Assembly (NCBI RefSeq): GCF_900636575.1 | Contig: NZ_LR134293.1 | Coordinates: forward strand, 319,001 to 383,000 | Length of the DNA stretch: 64,000 nt | Origin: Streptococcus canis | GTDB taxonomy: Bacteria > Bacillota > Bacilli > Lactobacillales > Streptococcaceae | Reading direction: 5' to 3' | Shown: in pieces, positions 1 through 8,478 of the stretch | How the letters are laid out: every line of letters begins with the position of its first letter | Position numbering within the stretch: position 1 is the stretch's first letter | Made by a program: the position numbers and the translations under genes | Notes under the pieces: model-generated | Databases searched by the model: none | Told to the model about the DNA's origin: nothing | Seen by the model: only the letters and a program-made list of their open reading frames with translations

Positions 1-1471
1 CCGATAGTTCCTTGTCTTGGTTTTTAAAGAACTGACGAATCCTATTACGGGCTTTATTGGTTTTCACCAACTTAATCCAGTCACGACTTGGGCCAAAGGA
101 GTTGGGATTGGTCACGATTTCCACCACATCTCCTGTTTTTAATTTGGCTGTTAGGGGAACCATACGGCCATTCACCTTGGCACCTGTTGCTTTTTCCCCG
201 ACTTGGGTGTGGATCGCATAGGCAAAATCAATGGGGCCTGAGTCTTTAGGCAATTCTTGAACAGCCCCTGTCGGGGTAAAGACGTAAATGCGTTCGGAGA
301 AGATGTCTTCCTTAACAGAGTCCACAAAGTCCATCGCATCGCCATTTGAAGCATCTTGCAGCTCCACCAACTCTTTGATCCAATTCATGCCAACTTTTTG
401 TTCAGCCTGATTGACCTTACCGCGAATACCTTTTTTATAGGCCCAGTGAGCAGCTACCCCGTACTCAGCCACTTGGTGCATTTCCTTGGTTCGGATTTGA
501 ATCTCAATTGGGCCTTTAGGACCATAAACAGTGGTATGGATTGACTGGTAACCATTGGCTTTAGGCGCAGCAATATAGTCTTTAAAACGACCCGGCATTG
601 GACGCCACAACTCGTGAATATAACCAACCATGGCATAGACATCGCTTTGCGTTTCCATGACACAACGAATTGCAATCAAGTCGAAAATTTGGTCAAACCG
701 TTTTTTCTTGTCCCGCATTTTCCGGTAAATGGAATAAATGTGCTTTGGACGACCATAAACATCGCCAAATAAGCCTTGCTCAGTCGTATAAGACTTGATT
801 TTGGTCACAATGTCATCAACCAAGGCTTCGCGCTCACGACGCTTTTCCTTCATCATATGGGAAATTTTGTAGAATTCGGTTTCATTCAGGTACCGGAAAG
901 ACAGGTCTTCCAACTCCCATTTGATGCGGCTAATCCCCAAACGATGAGCCAAGGGAGCGTAAATCTCCATGGTTTCACGCGAAATGCGCTCCTGCTTGTC
1001 CTTGCGCAAATGTTTGAGGGTTCGCATATTATGCAGACGGTCTGCCAGTTTCACCAAAATCACGCGAATATCTTTGGACATGGCCATCAACATTTTGCGG
1101 TGGTTTTCTGCCAATTGTTCTTCGTGGGACTTGTATTCCACCTTCCCAAGCTTGGTCACACCATCGACAATATCGCGAGCGTCCTTGCCAAAGTCAGCTT
1201 CAATATTGTCTAAGGTAGTATCAGTATCTTCTACCACATCATGCAAAAAACCACAGGCAACCGTCACAGCGTCCAGATGCAAATCTGCTAAAATCCCCGC
1301 CACTTGGATAGGATGCACAATATAAGGCTCTCCTGACTTCCTGACTTGATAAAAATGAGCAGCTGTTGCATAGTCTAATGCTTTTTTCACGAAAGCCACA
1401 TCGGTGTCATTCATGTACTTAGCTGCTAAGGCAACCACTTCTTCTCCTGTTACATTAATTTCTTTCGCCAT
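1..1471 (-). CDS. rel: RelA/SpoT homologue, bifunctional (p)ppGpp synthetase/hydrolase (3' end outside window)
   Basis: The N-terminal 490 residues of a long-form RSH stringent-response enzyme, which makes and degrades (p)ppGpp in the cytoplasm. Reading down from the ATG at 1471, an HD hydrolase domain comes first (HPIQVAGIL, then the HDVVEDT metal-binding motif). The synthetase domain follows, and the visible part ends in the TGS domain (ATGAKVNGRMVPL, KTGDVVEIVTNPNS). The stop lies beyond position 1, so the ACT end of a roughly 740-residue protein is missing from the window, not necessarily from the genome. The intact HD motif suggests a bifunctional Rel and not a synthetase-only form. It neighbours the M-like gene as in group C/G streptococcal emm loci. 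Confidence 0.93.
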   Translation of the reverse strand, partial: MAKEINVTGEEVVALAAKYMNDTDVAFVKKALDYATAAHFYQVRKSGEPYIVHPIQVAGILADLHLDAVTVACGFLHDVVEDTDTTLDNIEADFGKDARDIVDGVTKLGKVEYKSHEEQLAENHRKMLMAMSKDIRVILVKLADRLHNMRTLKHLRKDKQERISRETMEIYAPLAHRLGISRIKWELEDLSFRYLNETEFYKISHMMKEKRREREALVDDIVTKIKSYTTEQGLFGDVYGRPKHIYSIYRKMRDKKKRFDQIFDLIAIRCVMETQSDVYAMVGYIHELWRPMPGRFKDYIAAPKANGYQSIHTTVYGPKGPIEIQIRTKEMHQVAEYGVAAHWAYKKGIRGKVNQAEQKVGMNWIKELVELQDASNGDAMDFVDSVKEDIFSERIYVFTPTGAVQELPKDSGPIDFAYAIHTQVGEKATGAKVNGRMVPLTAKLKTGDVVEIVTNPNSFGPSRDWIKLVKTNKARNRIRQFFKNQDKELS

Positions 1472-1773
1472 TCGTTTCCTCGTCTAGAATTTCTTTTCCC
1501 TATTTTAACACTTTCACCCCAAAAGCAAAAGGAGGAATCCTTCAAGAAAGCGGTTAGAATCAGCGTTTTTTCAAGAAAGGAGACGGCTAACTATTGTTCA
1601 CCTCAAATCAGCAAGGTTTTCTTTTAAAAAAGCCAAAAATAGCTTGCATGTTTAATTGGCGAAATCGTTACGTTTTGTCAGCTTGGGGGCTAAAGATAGC
1701 CTGTCACATTGAGAAATAGAAAAAACAAACTAGCTGGTGAGAGCTAGTTTGTTTTGGGAATAGGAATGTTTGT
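1472..1773. other. Intergenic region between rel and the M-like gene
   Basis: No coding potential seen on either strand. It holds the rel upstream region and, at its right end, the terminator of the M-like gene. There is no scpA or other Mga-regulon gene here, unlike the S. pyogenes Mga locus. Confidence 0.6.
1722..1755 (-). terminator. Rho-independent terminator of the M-like gene
   Basis: A perfect 14-bp stem (AAAACAAACTAGCT at 1722-1735 with its complement at 1742-1755) and a 6-nt loop, immediately downstream of the M-like stop. The T-rich flank on the minus strand fits termination of the M-like transcript. Confidence 0.85.
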
Positions 1774-3084
1774 TTAGTTTTCTTCTTTGCGTTTAAGTGC
1801 AAGAACTCCAGCAGATGCCATGACAGACATAGCTGCTGCTGTGAAGAATGGGTTGGCAGCTTCACCTGTTGATGGTAATTGGTGGCTATCTTTCTTAGCG
1901 TCAGTAGATGACATGTTTGCTTTAGCAGTGCCTTGACCTGGCATTGACTTCATCTTGTCAGAAATACCTTGTTTCAAGCGGTTAATCTCTGCTTGAAGAC
2001 TTGCGTTGTCTTGAGCTTTCTTGTCAAGCATGCCTTTGAGTTCTTCAATCTTAGCTTCTGCCTCTGCTTTTGCTTTCTTAGCTGCTTCAAGCTCTTCAGC
2101 TTGTTTAGCTAATTGTTCTTTGTACTTAGCGTTTTCAGCTTGAGCTGTTTCAAGGTCTTTTTCAAGAACAGCAATCTTAGCTTCTGCTTCTGCTTTTTGT
2201 TTTTCAAGCTCAGCTACTTTAGCGTTTGATGCTTCAAGTTGTTTTTCAAGCTCAGCTACTTTAGCTTGCTCTGCGGCAAGAGCTTGCTCTGCCTCTGCTT
2301 TTTGTTTTGTAAGGGTATCGATTTCAGCTTGTTTTTGAGCTAGGTCATACTTAGCTGATTCAACCAAGCGGTCTAGGCTTGCTACTTGATCACGAAGTGT
2401 TGACACTTCTGCTTGAAGTTTCTCGATTTGATCTTTTGCGTCTGCATTTTCAGCTGTCAAGCGCTCAATTTCTGCTAGTTTTTGTTGCATTTCAAATTTT
2501 GCAGACTCAATCAAGCGGTCGTAGCTTTCAAGGTTACGCTCCAACTCAGCGTTACGCTCTTGGCTAGCAGATAGTTGTGCTGACAAGCTATCTCTTTCAC
2601 CGACTAAGCTGGCAATTTGCTCGTTCTTATGGTTCAAAGCGTCAAGGTTAGCTTGAACTTCTTTTTGGCTATCTTCAAGAGCTTTTTTGGTGGTTTCTAA
2701 AAAATCTGTTAAAAGATCTCTTTCTTTAGTAAGACCTTTGTTAGCTTTTTCAGTTACTTCTAAGCTGTCCTCTGTGCTCTTAAGCTGCTTTTCAACGGAT
2801 TCTTTCTTGTCGAGTAGAGCATTGTAATCTTTTACTTCTGATTCAACTAAATCTTCTAAACGTTGCACTTCTTCTCGCAGTGCATCATTTTTAAGTACTT
2901 CCTGGTACCAGTAATTAGAAGAAACATACGGCACATACTTTAATAAGACTTCCATTCTTGCCCTATCAGCCCTATTACTTTCTGCCTTTACAGTTGTTGT
3001 GGTAGCTGCTCCTAGAACAGTTGTCGCGGCAAGCAGTGATGCTGTTCCAACGCTAAGCTTCTTAATTGTATTTTTTCTAGTCAT
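1774..3084 (-). CDS. emm: M-like coiled-coil surface protein, LPXTG-anchored
   Basis: A 436-residue M-family protein. An export signal (about residues 1-34) is followed by a short variable N-terminus (about 35-60) and a long heptad-rich coiled coil. Two related C-type repeats begin SYDRLIESAK (residue 187) and SLDRLVESAK (residue 236), exactly 49 residues (7 heptads) apart. KVAELEKQ units and a proline/glycine-poor wall region follow, and then LPSTGE at about 403-408, a hydrophobic segment and the basic tail KRKEEN for sortase. M proteins bind plasma proteins and resist phagocytosis; the ligand here cannot be told. The signal peptide lacks the usual YSLRKLKTG core (it reads TIKKLSVGTAS), and the C repeats are not the classic S. 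pyogenes type. It is probably activated by the Mga-like gene immediately upstream. An M-like paralogue such as DemA is an alternative name. Confidence 0.88.
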   Translation of the reverse strand: MTRKNTIKKLSVGTASLLAATTVLGAATTTTVKAESNRADRARMEVLLKYVPYVSSNYWYQEVLKNDALREEVQRLEDLVESEVKDYNALLDKKESVEKQLKSTEDSLEVTEKANKGLTKERDLLTDFLETTKKALEDSQKEVQANLDALNHKNEQIASLVGERDSLSAQLSASQERNAELERNLESYDRLIESAKFEMQQKLAEIERLTAENADAKDQIEKLQAEVSTLRDQVASLDRLVESAKYDLAQKQAEIDTLTKQKAEAEQALAAEQAKVAELEKQLEASNAKVAELEKQKAEAEAKIAVLEKDLETAQAENAKYKEQLAKQAEELEAAKKAKAEAEAKIEELKGMLDKKAQDNASLQAEINRLKQGISDKMKSMPGQGTAKANMSSTDAKKDSHQLPSTGEAANPFFTAAAMSVMASAGVLALKRKEEN

Positions 3085-3155
3085 TTCTTCTCCTTATTTT
3101 CCTTTGCCTAGATTTATTTAGAGGAGCCTCGTTACAGACTATCCCTAACAAAACC

Positions 3156-3235
3156 ATTATAGATAATAATGACCCTAAAGGAAAGGCCACTTTTTTTGAT
3201 ATAAACTATTTATAGAATAAAATTCTAATTTTTTG
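3156..3235 (-). promoter_or_regulatory. M-like gene promoter and probable Mga-binding region
   Basis: On the minus strand a -10 TATAAT sits at 3161-3156. Upstream of it comes a GGCCTTTCCTTTAGGGTCAT block and an AT-rich stretch (TCTATAAATAGTTTATATC). From memory this strongly resembles the S. pyogenes emm promoter, where Mga binds upstream of a poor -35. Binding is inferred, not shown. Confidence 0.55.
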
Positions 3236-3275
3236 TACTACTTAACCTTCACAAGGCCCTTATCGTTATCTCATT

Positions 3276-4805
3276 TTAGATGGTGATGTTGATCTTGCTA
3301 AAAAGCTTGTCTTCACCTATTTTTAGTCTTAGAAAAGCGTTGAGTTTATCGGCAACCACACTAGGAATCATCTGATTAAAGAATAATATCTCTGTTTGAA
3401 AACTGCGTTCAAGGATAACATCTGTCACGATGACATCATAGTCTTTCTCTAAAGCTGTTAAATCAATGGTTGTGGTTTCTAATTCGGCAAAATTCACGAT
3501 GTCAAAAAACTCTACGAAATAGGCTTTTAAAAAATTCCCAACGTTATTGTACGACCTCTCAATGACAAGAAGTTTCAACTTACGCCTGGAATGACTGATT
3601 TTTAAAAAAAGGTTTTCCCAAGTAATAAAGAGACAGTATAATAAGTGACTGATCATTTTGTCGCTCAGCTCTTCTCCAGCTAAGGCAAAAAGTTCCTTGA
3701 CAGAACCAATGAAGGTCTCATAGATCAATTTGTAATGCTTATCAAAATAACTAAGGTACTCTCTTTTATAATCATAGATTAAAAAGTTGGCACTGATGTC
3801 TTCTTCTCCTAAGACGACAGTTGCCTGAAGGTGCCTAGCTAGTTCATATTTATTAGACATGCTTAGTCCGATTGTTTTTTCCAAATTGTCTAATAACGAA
3901 ATCCAAGAGACTATATTTCTAGGTGATAGGGTCTTGTTTTTTTCTTTAATGGTTGATTGCAAAGAGGCTCCTAGCTCTAATTCCTTACTCATGTAATTTG
4001 AAAAGATTTCAGAGAGCGCCTTGACATCTAAGGGACGATTGTATTTGAGGACAAAAAGGGAGGAAAGGTCTTTCATTTCCAAGGAATCCTCTAGCGCCTT
4101 CATAAAGAGAGGCTCTAAGCCCTTATCTTTGCGGTTAACCGTAAAGCCCTTTTGAAAACGAACCAGATTCACTCCACTTAGTATTTTCAAATGTTGAAAT
4201 AAGCCAAAGTTGACAAGCACATCTGTTTGTTTGACCATCAATTCAATCAGGCGCTCCAGATTGTTTTGATTGATCACATCTGCAAAAGGCCATTCCGAAA
4301 TGGCATAGGCTTCTGAAAAATATTTGAGGTAGAATAGACGGATCTGGCGTTCGTCACCGACTACCATTACTGGCCGTGTCGAAATCTTAATGACAAATTC
4401 TTTTTGAAGGTAGCTATTGGTACGTTCAATCAAGCGTTTTAAAGTGGATAAGCTAATAAATAAGGCTTCTGCCAAATCTTCTAAAGAATCAAATTCCTTA
4501 AAAAATAGGGTGGCTAACAGCTGCAGGGACTGTGACTCTCTCAGCGCCCTTTGATAAACCTCCTGCAGGCCACAATGGTCATTATAATCAATGCTTAAAT
4601 AGCTATCTTTGTAGGTAATCCGACCGAGGGATTCCATAAATTGTAAATTAGCAACGCAGGCTTGTAAGGTTGACAGGGTGCTATCCAGTACTTTGCACAG
4701 TTCCCTGTCCTTGTAACCCATTCTCTCCGGGTGTTCTGTTAAGTGGGCAATTAACTCAAGCTCTCTCCATTGCTGCTTGGTAAAAAGTTTACTAGCATGC
4801 ATCAT
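3276..4805 (-). CDS. mga: Mga-family stand-alone virulence regulator (MgrC/Mgc-like)
   Basis: A 509-residue DNA-binding regulator of the Mga/AtxA class. The N-terminus carries two helix-turn-helix regions (about residues 10-60, KLFTKQQWRELELIAHL..., and about 100-130, DSLEDLAEALFISLSTLKRL). A PRD-like middle part and an EIIB-like C-terminus (LLVIERSYNNVGNFLKAYF) follow. Full length is normal for Mga (about 500-530). It lies directly upstream of the M-like gene on the same strand, 191 bp away, the usual place for the regulator of that gene. PRD-type histidines could link activity to the PTS, but I cannot assign phosphorylation sites with confidence. Two ATG codons (4805, 4799) are possible starts and neither has a strong ribosome-binding site. 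Confidence 0.88.
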   Translation of the reverse strand: MMHASKLFTKQQWRELELIAHLTEHPERMGYKDRELCKVLDSTLSTLQACVANLQFMESLGRITYKDSYLSIDYNDHCGLQEVYQRALRESQSLQLLATLFFKEFDSLEDLAEALFISLSTLKRLIERTNSYLQKEFVIKISTRPVMVVGDERQIRLFYLKYFSEAYAISEWPFADVINQNNLERLIELMVKQTDVLVNFGLFQHLKILSGVNLVRFQKGFTVNRKDKGLEPLFMKALEDSLEMKDLSSLFVLKYNRPLDVKALSEIFSNYMSKELELGASLQSTIKEKNKTLSPRNIVSWISLLDNLEKTIGLSMSNKYELARHLQATVVLGEEDISANFLIYDYKREYLSYFDKHYKLIYETFIGSVKELFALAGEELSDKMISHLLYCLFITWENLFLKISHSRRKLKLLVIERSYNNVGNFLKAYFVEFFDIVNFAELETTTIDLTALEKDYDVIVTDVILERSFQTEILFFNQMIPSVVADKLNAFLRLKIGEDKLFSKINITI

Positions 4806-5282
4806 ATCAGTTTCATGTCCTTCTTATAAGTAATTTCAATACATCGTATAGCGACTGTTGCAGTCACCAACTTTGTTGCAAAACGACTAAATTATAACAT
4901 ACTTATTCTGCAAGAATCTAGTATCTTAACTGATGGTCTGGCTGACAAGTCTGACAACTAGACCCTTAAATGCCACTTTTCCTATCCAAACACAAAAAGT
5001 GAACCGAACTATTTCTTCAAGTAGACTGATTTTAGCTTTTTCTCTATCTTTTTTAATAATTTAGGTTATTTCCAATTGTTTAATTAATCATATTTTCTTT
5101 TTTTTTGCTTATTTTGATTTATTTTGAAATAGCATTAGGGACTTTGGACACCTAACCTAAGCACCAATTGTCTTATTCTATTAGGAAACGATTTAAACCA
5201 TTTGAGAAGGTTATCACTTGTTTGTTTCTGGGTCTTGTGCTAATCTTGGTAGTAATGACTGATCGTTTAGATAGGAGTTTTT
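4806..5282. other. AT-rich regulatory gap upstream of the Mga-like gene
   Basis: A 477-bp divergent intergenic stretch, very AT-rich between about 5030 and 5130. No ORF is convincing. It must hold promoters for the Mga-like gene (minus) and the NrdI-like gene (plus). Long upstream regions with autoregulatory and CcpA sites are known for mga; I do not see a clean cre here. Confidence 0.5.
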
Positions 5283-5744
5283 ATGTCAGACTTAACCATT
5301 GTTTTTATCAGCCTTAGCGGCAACACCCTTAGTTTTGTGAAACGTCTTTCCCTTTATTTCGAAGAGCACCACAATCTTCAGGTCAAGCAGATTAACATCA
5401 AAGACCTGAAACACGAGACTTTCCCTGTCAAGGATACCTTTGTGGCTATCTTGCCCACTTATTTAGAAGGGGGAAATGGGATTGACTCTGGGGAAGTGGA
5501 AATTTTGACGAATCCTCTTGGAGACTTCATTGCTGCCTATGACAATTATAAACATTGCATGGGGATTATTGGCTCAGGAAATAAGAATTTTAACAATCAG
5601 TATTGCCTGACTGCTAAACAATATGCTGAGCGCTTTGGCTTTCCAATGCTTGGTGATTTTGAATTGCGGGGCACAAACGATGATATTGAGTGCTTAGCAG
5701 AAATTATTCTGACTAGAAGGGCTATTTTTAACCCCTTGGCTTAA
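5283..5744 (+). CDS. NrdI-like flavodoxin
   Basis: A 153-residue protein of the NrdI family, flavodoxin-like proteins that support assembly of the class Ib ribonucleotide reductase manganese cofactor. The FMN phosphate loop is visible near the N-terminus ([14 protein letters not shown], about residues 9-22), and later the flavin-contacting stretch ([16 protein letters not shown]) and a family-typical LRGTNDDI. An AGGAGT ribosome-binding site stands 5 nt before the ATG. It has no nrdE, nrdF or nrdH nearby, so it is an orphan copy whose partner must lie elsewhere; pyogenic streptococci carry more than one nrdI-like gene. The precise role of the orphan copy is unknown. Confidence 0.82.
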   Translation: MSDLTIVFISLSGNTLSFVKRLSLYFEEHHNLQVKQINIKDLKHETFPVKDTFVAILPTYLEGGNGIDSGEVEILTNPLGDFIAAYDNYKHCMGIIGSGNKNFNNQYCLTAKQYAERFGFPMLGDFELRGTNDDIECLAEIILTRRAIFNPLA

Positions 5745-5748
5745 AGAT

Positions 5749-6030
5749 ACCCTTCCTCGTATTGGTGATAAGTTTGCTTCTGTTGGCTGCGCTTAGCTAT
5801 TCCAAGCTAGATGGTCTTGCCCTTACACTGGTTCAAGGCAAGGTTGTCACTACTATCGGCTTCAAATTACTGTTCTTCTTTTGGAACAGGTGAACCGTCT
5901 GGATATTCCCATTTATTTAGAACGTGGTCTCCCCTTGGAAAAGGATTATGTCTTTGCTCAAGCTACACATGGACAGGTGGACTTGGTGATAGTCAGTTGC
6001 GCTCTGCCCTTCTGCTATCAAAAATGCTAT
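5749..6030 (+). pseudogene. Decayed gene remnant of unknown family
   Basis: Peptide-like stretches lie in successive frames. One reads RIGDKFASVG, the next LSYSKLDGLALTLVQGKVVT. A third, after a further shift near 5870, reads NRLDIPIYLERGLPLEKDYV and continues VFAQATHGQVDLVIVS. Each is broken by a stop or runs out of frame, so the pieces look like one gene scattered by frameshifts. There is no start codon with a ribosome-binding site. I do not recognise the family. Confidence 0.35.
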
Positions 6031-6033
6031 AAT
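6025..6033 (+). promoter_or_regulatory. Extended -10 promoter of the M42 aminopeptidase gene
   Basis: TGCTATAAT, a full extended -10, 41 nt before the start codon. The -35 is poor, as expected for extended -10 promoters. Confidence 0.5.
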
Positions 6034-6073
6034 GGAAGCATGACAATGGATTTTTCCATAGAATGGAGTGCTT

Positions 6074-7111
6074 ATGAAAACAACTGTAGATTACCTGACT
6101 AAACTAGCTAATATCCCTTCTCCAACAGGCTTTACGCGAAACATCATGGACTATGTGCATGATGAGCTCAGCCAATTTGGCTATGAGCCTGTCCGTACCA
6201 ACAAGGGGGGCATCATGGTGTCTGTCAAAGGGACAAACGATGACAAACACCGGGTGGTGACGGCTCACTTAGATACCCTCGGGGCTATGGTTCGTGCCAT
6301 CAAACCTGACGGCCGCTTGAAAATGGATTTGGTGGGTGGCTTTGTCTACAATTCTATCGAGGGAGAAAACTGCACGGTGCACCTTGCCAAGTCTGGCAAG
6401 GAGATTTCTGGAACCATTTTACTGCACCAAACTTCTGTCCATGTTTACAAAGACGCAGGCAGCGCTGAACGCAATCAGGCTAATATGGAAGTTCGTCTGG
6501 ACGAAAAAGTCACAACGGCTGACGAGACACGGGCACTTGGCATCGAGGTTGGTGATTTTATCTCTTTTGACCCACGTGTCATCGTAACTGAGTCAGGATT
6601 TATCAAGTCTCGTCACCTTGATGACAAGGTCAGCGCAGCTATTCTTATGGAGCTCTTAAAACTTTACAAAGAAGAGCAGGTTGAATTGCCATACACCACC
6701 CATTTTTATTTCTCTGCCTTTGAAGAAGTTGGCCACGGTGCTAACTCCAGTTTACCAGCGCAAGTGGTCGAGTATTTGGCGGTTGACATGGGGGCTATGG
6801 GAGACGACCAAGCAACAGATGAATACACTGTTTCTATCTGTGTCAAAGACGGCTCTGGCCCTTACCATTATGAGCTGCGTCAGCATTTGGTAGCCCTTTG
6901 CCAAGACCATCAGATCCCTTATCAGCTAGACATTTACCCTTATTACGGTAGTGATGCTTCTGCTGCTATGCGGGCAGGAGCTGAAGTCCGTCACGCGCTT
7001 CTTGGGGCTGGTATCGAATCAAGTCACTCCTATGAACGCACCCATACAGACTCTATCGAAGCAACTGAACGATTAGTAGATGCTTACTTAAAAAGCACCA
7101 TGATTGATTAG
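6074..7111 (+). CDS. M42-family metallo-aminopeptidase (glutamyl aminopeptidase/FrvX-like)
   Basis: A 345-residue cytoplasmic di-zinc aminopeptidase of the M42 family (PepA/FrvX/YsdC group, often mislabelled endoglucanase M). Metal ligands are visible in order: TAHLDTLG (His and the shared Asp's first motif), SRHLDDKVS, the catalytic pair in FSAFEEVGHG, AVDMGAMG (Asp ligand) and SHSYERTHTDS near the C-terminus. The ATG at 6074 is chosen over the GTG two codons upstream because GGAG at 6065-6068 lies 5 nt before it. It is monocistronic, with an extended -10 promoter upstream and a large palindromic element downstream. Substrate preference (Glu/Asp versus broad) cannot be read from the sequence. 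Confidence 0.9.
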   Translation: MKTTVDYLTKLANIPSPTGFTRNIMDYVHDELSQFGYEPVRTNKGGIMVSVKGTNDDKHRVVTAHLDTLGAMVRAIKPDGRLKMDLVGGFVYNSIEGENCTVHLAKSGKEISGTILLHQTSVHVYKDAGSAERNQANMEVRLDEKVTTADETRALGIEVGDFISFDPRVIVTESGFIKSRHLDDKVSAAILMELLKLYKEEQVELPYTTHFYFSAFEEVGHGANSSLPAQVVEYLAVDMGAMGDDQATDEYTVSICVKDGSGPYHYELRQHLVALCQDHQIPYQLDIYPYYGSDASAAMRAGAEVRHALLGAGIESSHSYERTHTDSIEATERLVDAYLKSTMID

Positions 7112-7344
7112 TCGTAAAACCATCTCAGACCTATGTCAGGAAAAACTCTACGCCTACTATTTGAAGAAACCGTCAGGCTGTAGGCTAGCAGAGAAATGTC
7201 CTTGTAATTTGGCGAGGAAAGTCTCAGACGTCGGTGGAAGCAGCAAAGCTAGCTAAAACTCATTCCTGAAAAATCACTAACCACCACTCTCAGTTTAGAA
7301 GAGGCTGAAAAATGTATCTTAGTAGATGTCCAAACTAGCATATA

Positions 7345-7482
7345 AAGAGGGGCTGGGCAAGACGTCTACATCTCATTGATTTTTTCACATTTTCAAAACA
7401 AGAAACCGCATGAAATCTTTCGTTGACAAAGGTTGATTTCATGCGGTTTTGTTTATATTAGGCTTTTTGCTCAGCCCCTCTT
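7345..7482. repeat. Nested double palindrome (intergenic element)
   Basis: An outer 16-bp inverted repeat (AAGAGGGGCTGGGCAA at 7345-7360; complement at 7467-7482 with one G-T pair) encloses a second, perfect 15-bp inverted repeat (AAACCGCATGAAATC at 7403-7417 with 7435-7449). The inner hairpin can act as terminator for the convergent genes on both sides. The GGGCTGGGCAA edge resembles short intergenic elements common in streptococcal genomes, and a relative lies near 21737. Confidence 0.7.
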
Positions 7483-7559
7483 ATTTTATTTTGTTAGTAT
7501 TAACCTTTCTGCTCACTCTGGAAAAATGGCAGGGAGCCTGACAGGCTGTTTGAAAAACT

Positions 7560-8396
7560 TTAAGGGGGCTCAGTGCCCTTGCCCCAGTCTAATGCCACTT
7601 CTAAACCGTAATGATCACTCACAACTGGCGCGTCTCCGCCCTCAAAGGTAATGTTAGATGTCTTGATAATGAAGTCCTTGCTCGTAAACACATGGTCCAC
7701 CTTAAAGGCTTCTTGATTATCTTCCCAGCCATCAATATCAGCCACGATACTGTGATCACCAAACACATGCTTAGCCACCTTATGGCTATCTTGTAAGTCT
7801 AGCGGGCTATCCATAATCACCTGATAACCGTCTTGATCCGTTGGATTGTTAAAATCTCCCATTATAATTAGAGGGCAATTCAGGGAAAGCAGTTCTTTTT
7901 CTAATTTCTCCCACTCACCCAGAAACCCCTTGTCAAACCAAGACAGGTGCACATTCACAATGGCTACCTCCTTGCCAGCTAACTTGGTTTTGGCGACGAG
8001 TGAGCGTCTGGTGTGGTAGTCTCTTTCATCGTCCATGGCTGAGACCAAAATAGCGGAGGTTTCAATAGGTTGTTTGGCTAAAATGGCAACACCCTCATGG
8101 TAAATGTCATAGCCAATATGATTGTAGGCCCAAGACCAGTGATAATGTTGTCCTCGTTTGTTCAAGTAATGGATCAAGAGTAGAGCAAAGTGATCTTTGT
8201 GGATAGCTGGTGTCCCCTCTATGGCTTGATAGCTCGGTAACTCCATGGCCAGCTCGCTCTCAATTAATTGATTGATTTCTTGCAAGCAAATGACATCGTA
8301 TTTTTCTGCTAGGATATGCTCGGCCAAGTCAACCAATTTTTTGAGGGTATTGGCTTCCATCCACGAATGGGTGTTAAGCGTTAACAGCTTGGTCAT
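7560..8396 (-). CDS. Endonuclease/exonuclease/phosphatase (EEP) family hydrolase
   Basis: A 278-residue soluble protein of the EEP fold, Mg2+-dependent phosphodiesterases that act on nucleic acids, lipids or inositol phosphates. The core motifs appear in order: LLTLNTH (Asn ligand), ICLQEIN (Glu metal ligand), VNVHLSW, IIMGDFNNP (GDFN, catalytic Asp/Asn) and the terminal VSDHYGLEV (DH, catalytic His). No signal peptide is visible, so it is likely cytoplasmic. The start MTKLLTLNTHS is preferred because AAAGGAG precedes it; the seven extra upstream codons contain that site. It follows the PTS EIICBA gene on the same strand after about 80 bp and may be cotranscribed. Substrate unknown. Confidence 0.85.
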   Translation of the reverse strand: MTKLLTLNTHSWMEANTLKKLVDLAEHILAEKYDVICLQEINQLIESELAMELPSYQAIEGTPAIHKDHFALLLIHYLNKRGQHYHWSWAYNHIGYDIYHEGVAILAKQPIETSAILVSAMDDERDYHTRRSLVAKTKLAGKEVAIVNVHLSWFDKGFLGEWEKLEKELLSLNCPLIIMGDFNNPTDQDGYQVIMDSPLDLQDSHKVAKHVFGDHSIVADIDGWEDNQEAFKVDHVFTSKDFIIKTSNITFEGGDAPVVSDHYGLEVALDWGKGTEPP

Positions 8397-8478
8397 TAGT
8401 TCTCCTTTATAAGACAAGAAGAGTCATAGTTCCCAAACCAGATATGGCTTGGACCTATCACTCTCTTGTGATTCTTTG

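Noticed and set aside
776..1325. Plus-strand ORFs of 118-145 codons opposite rel
   Set aside because: They are antisense shadows of the rel frame, with no ribosome-binding site and no recognisable family.
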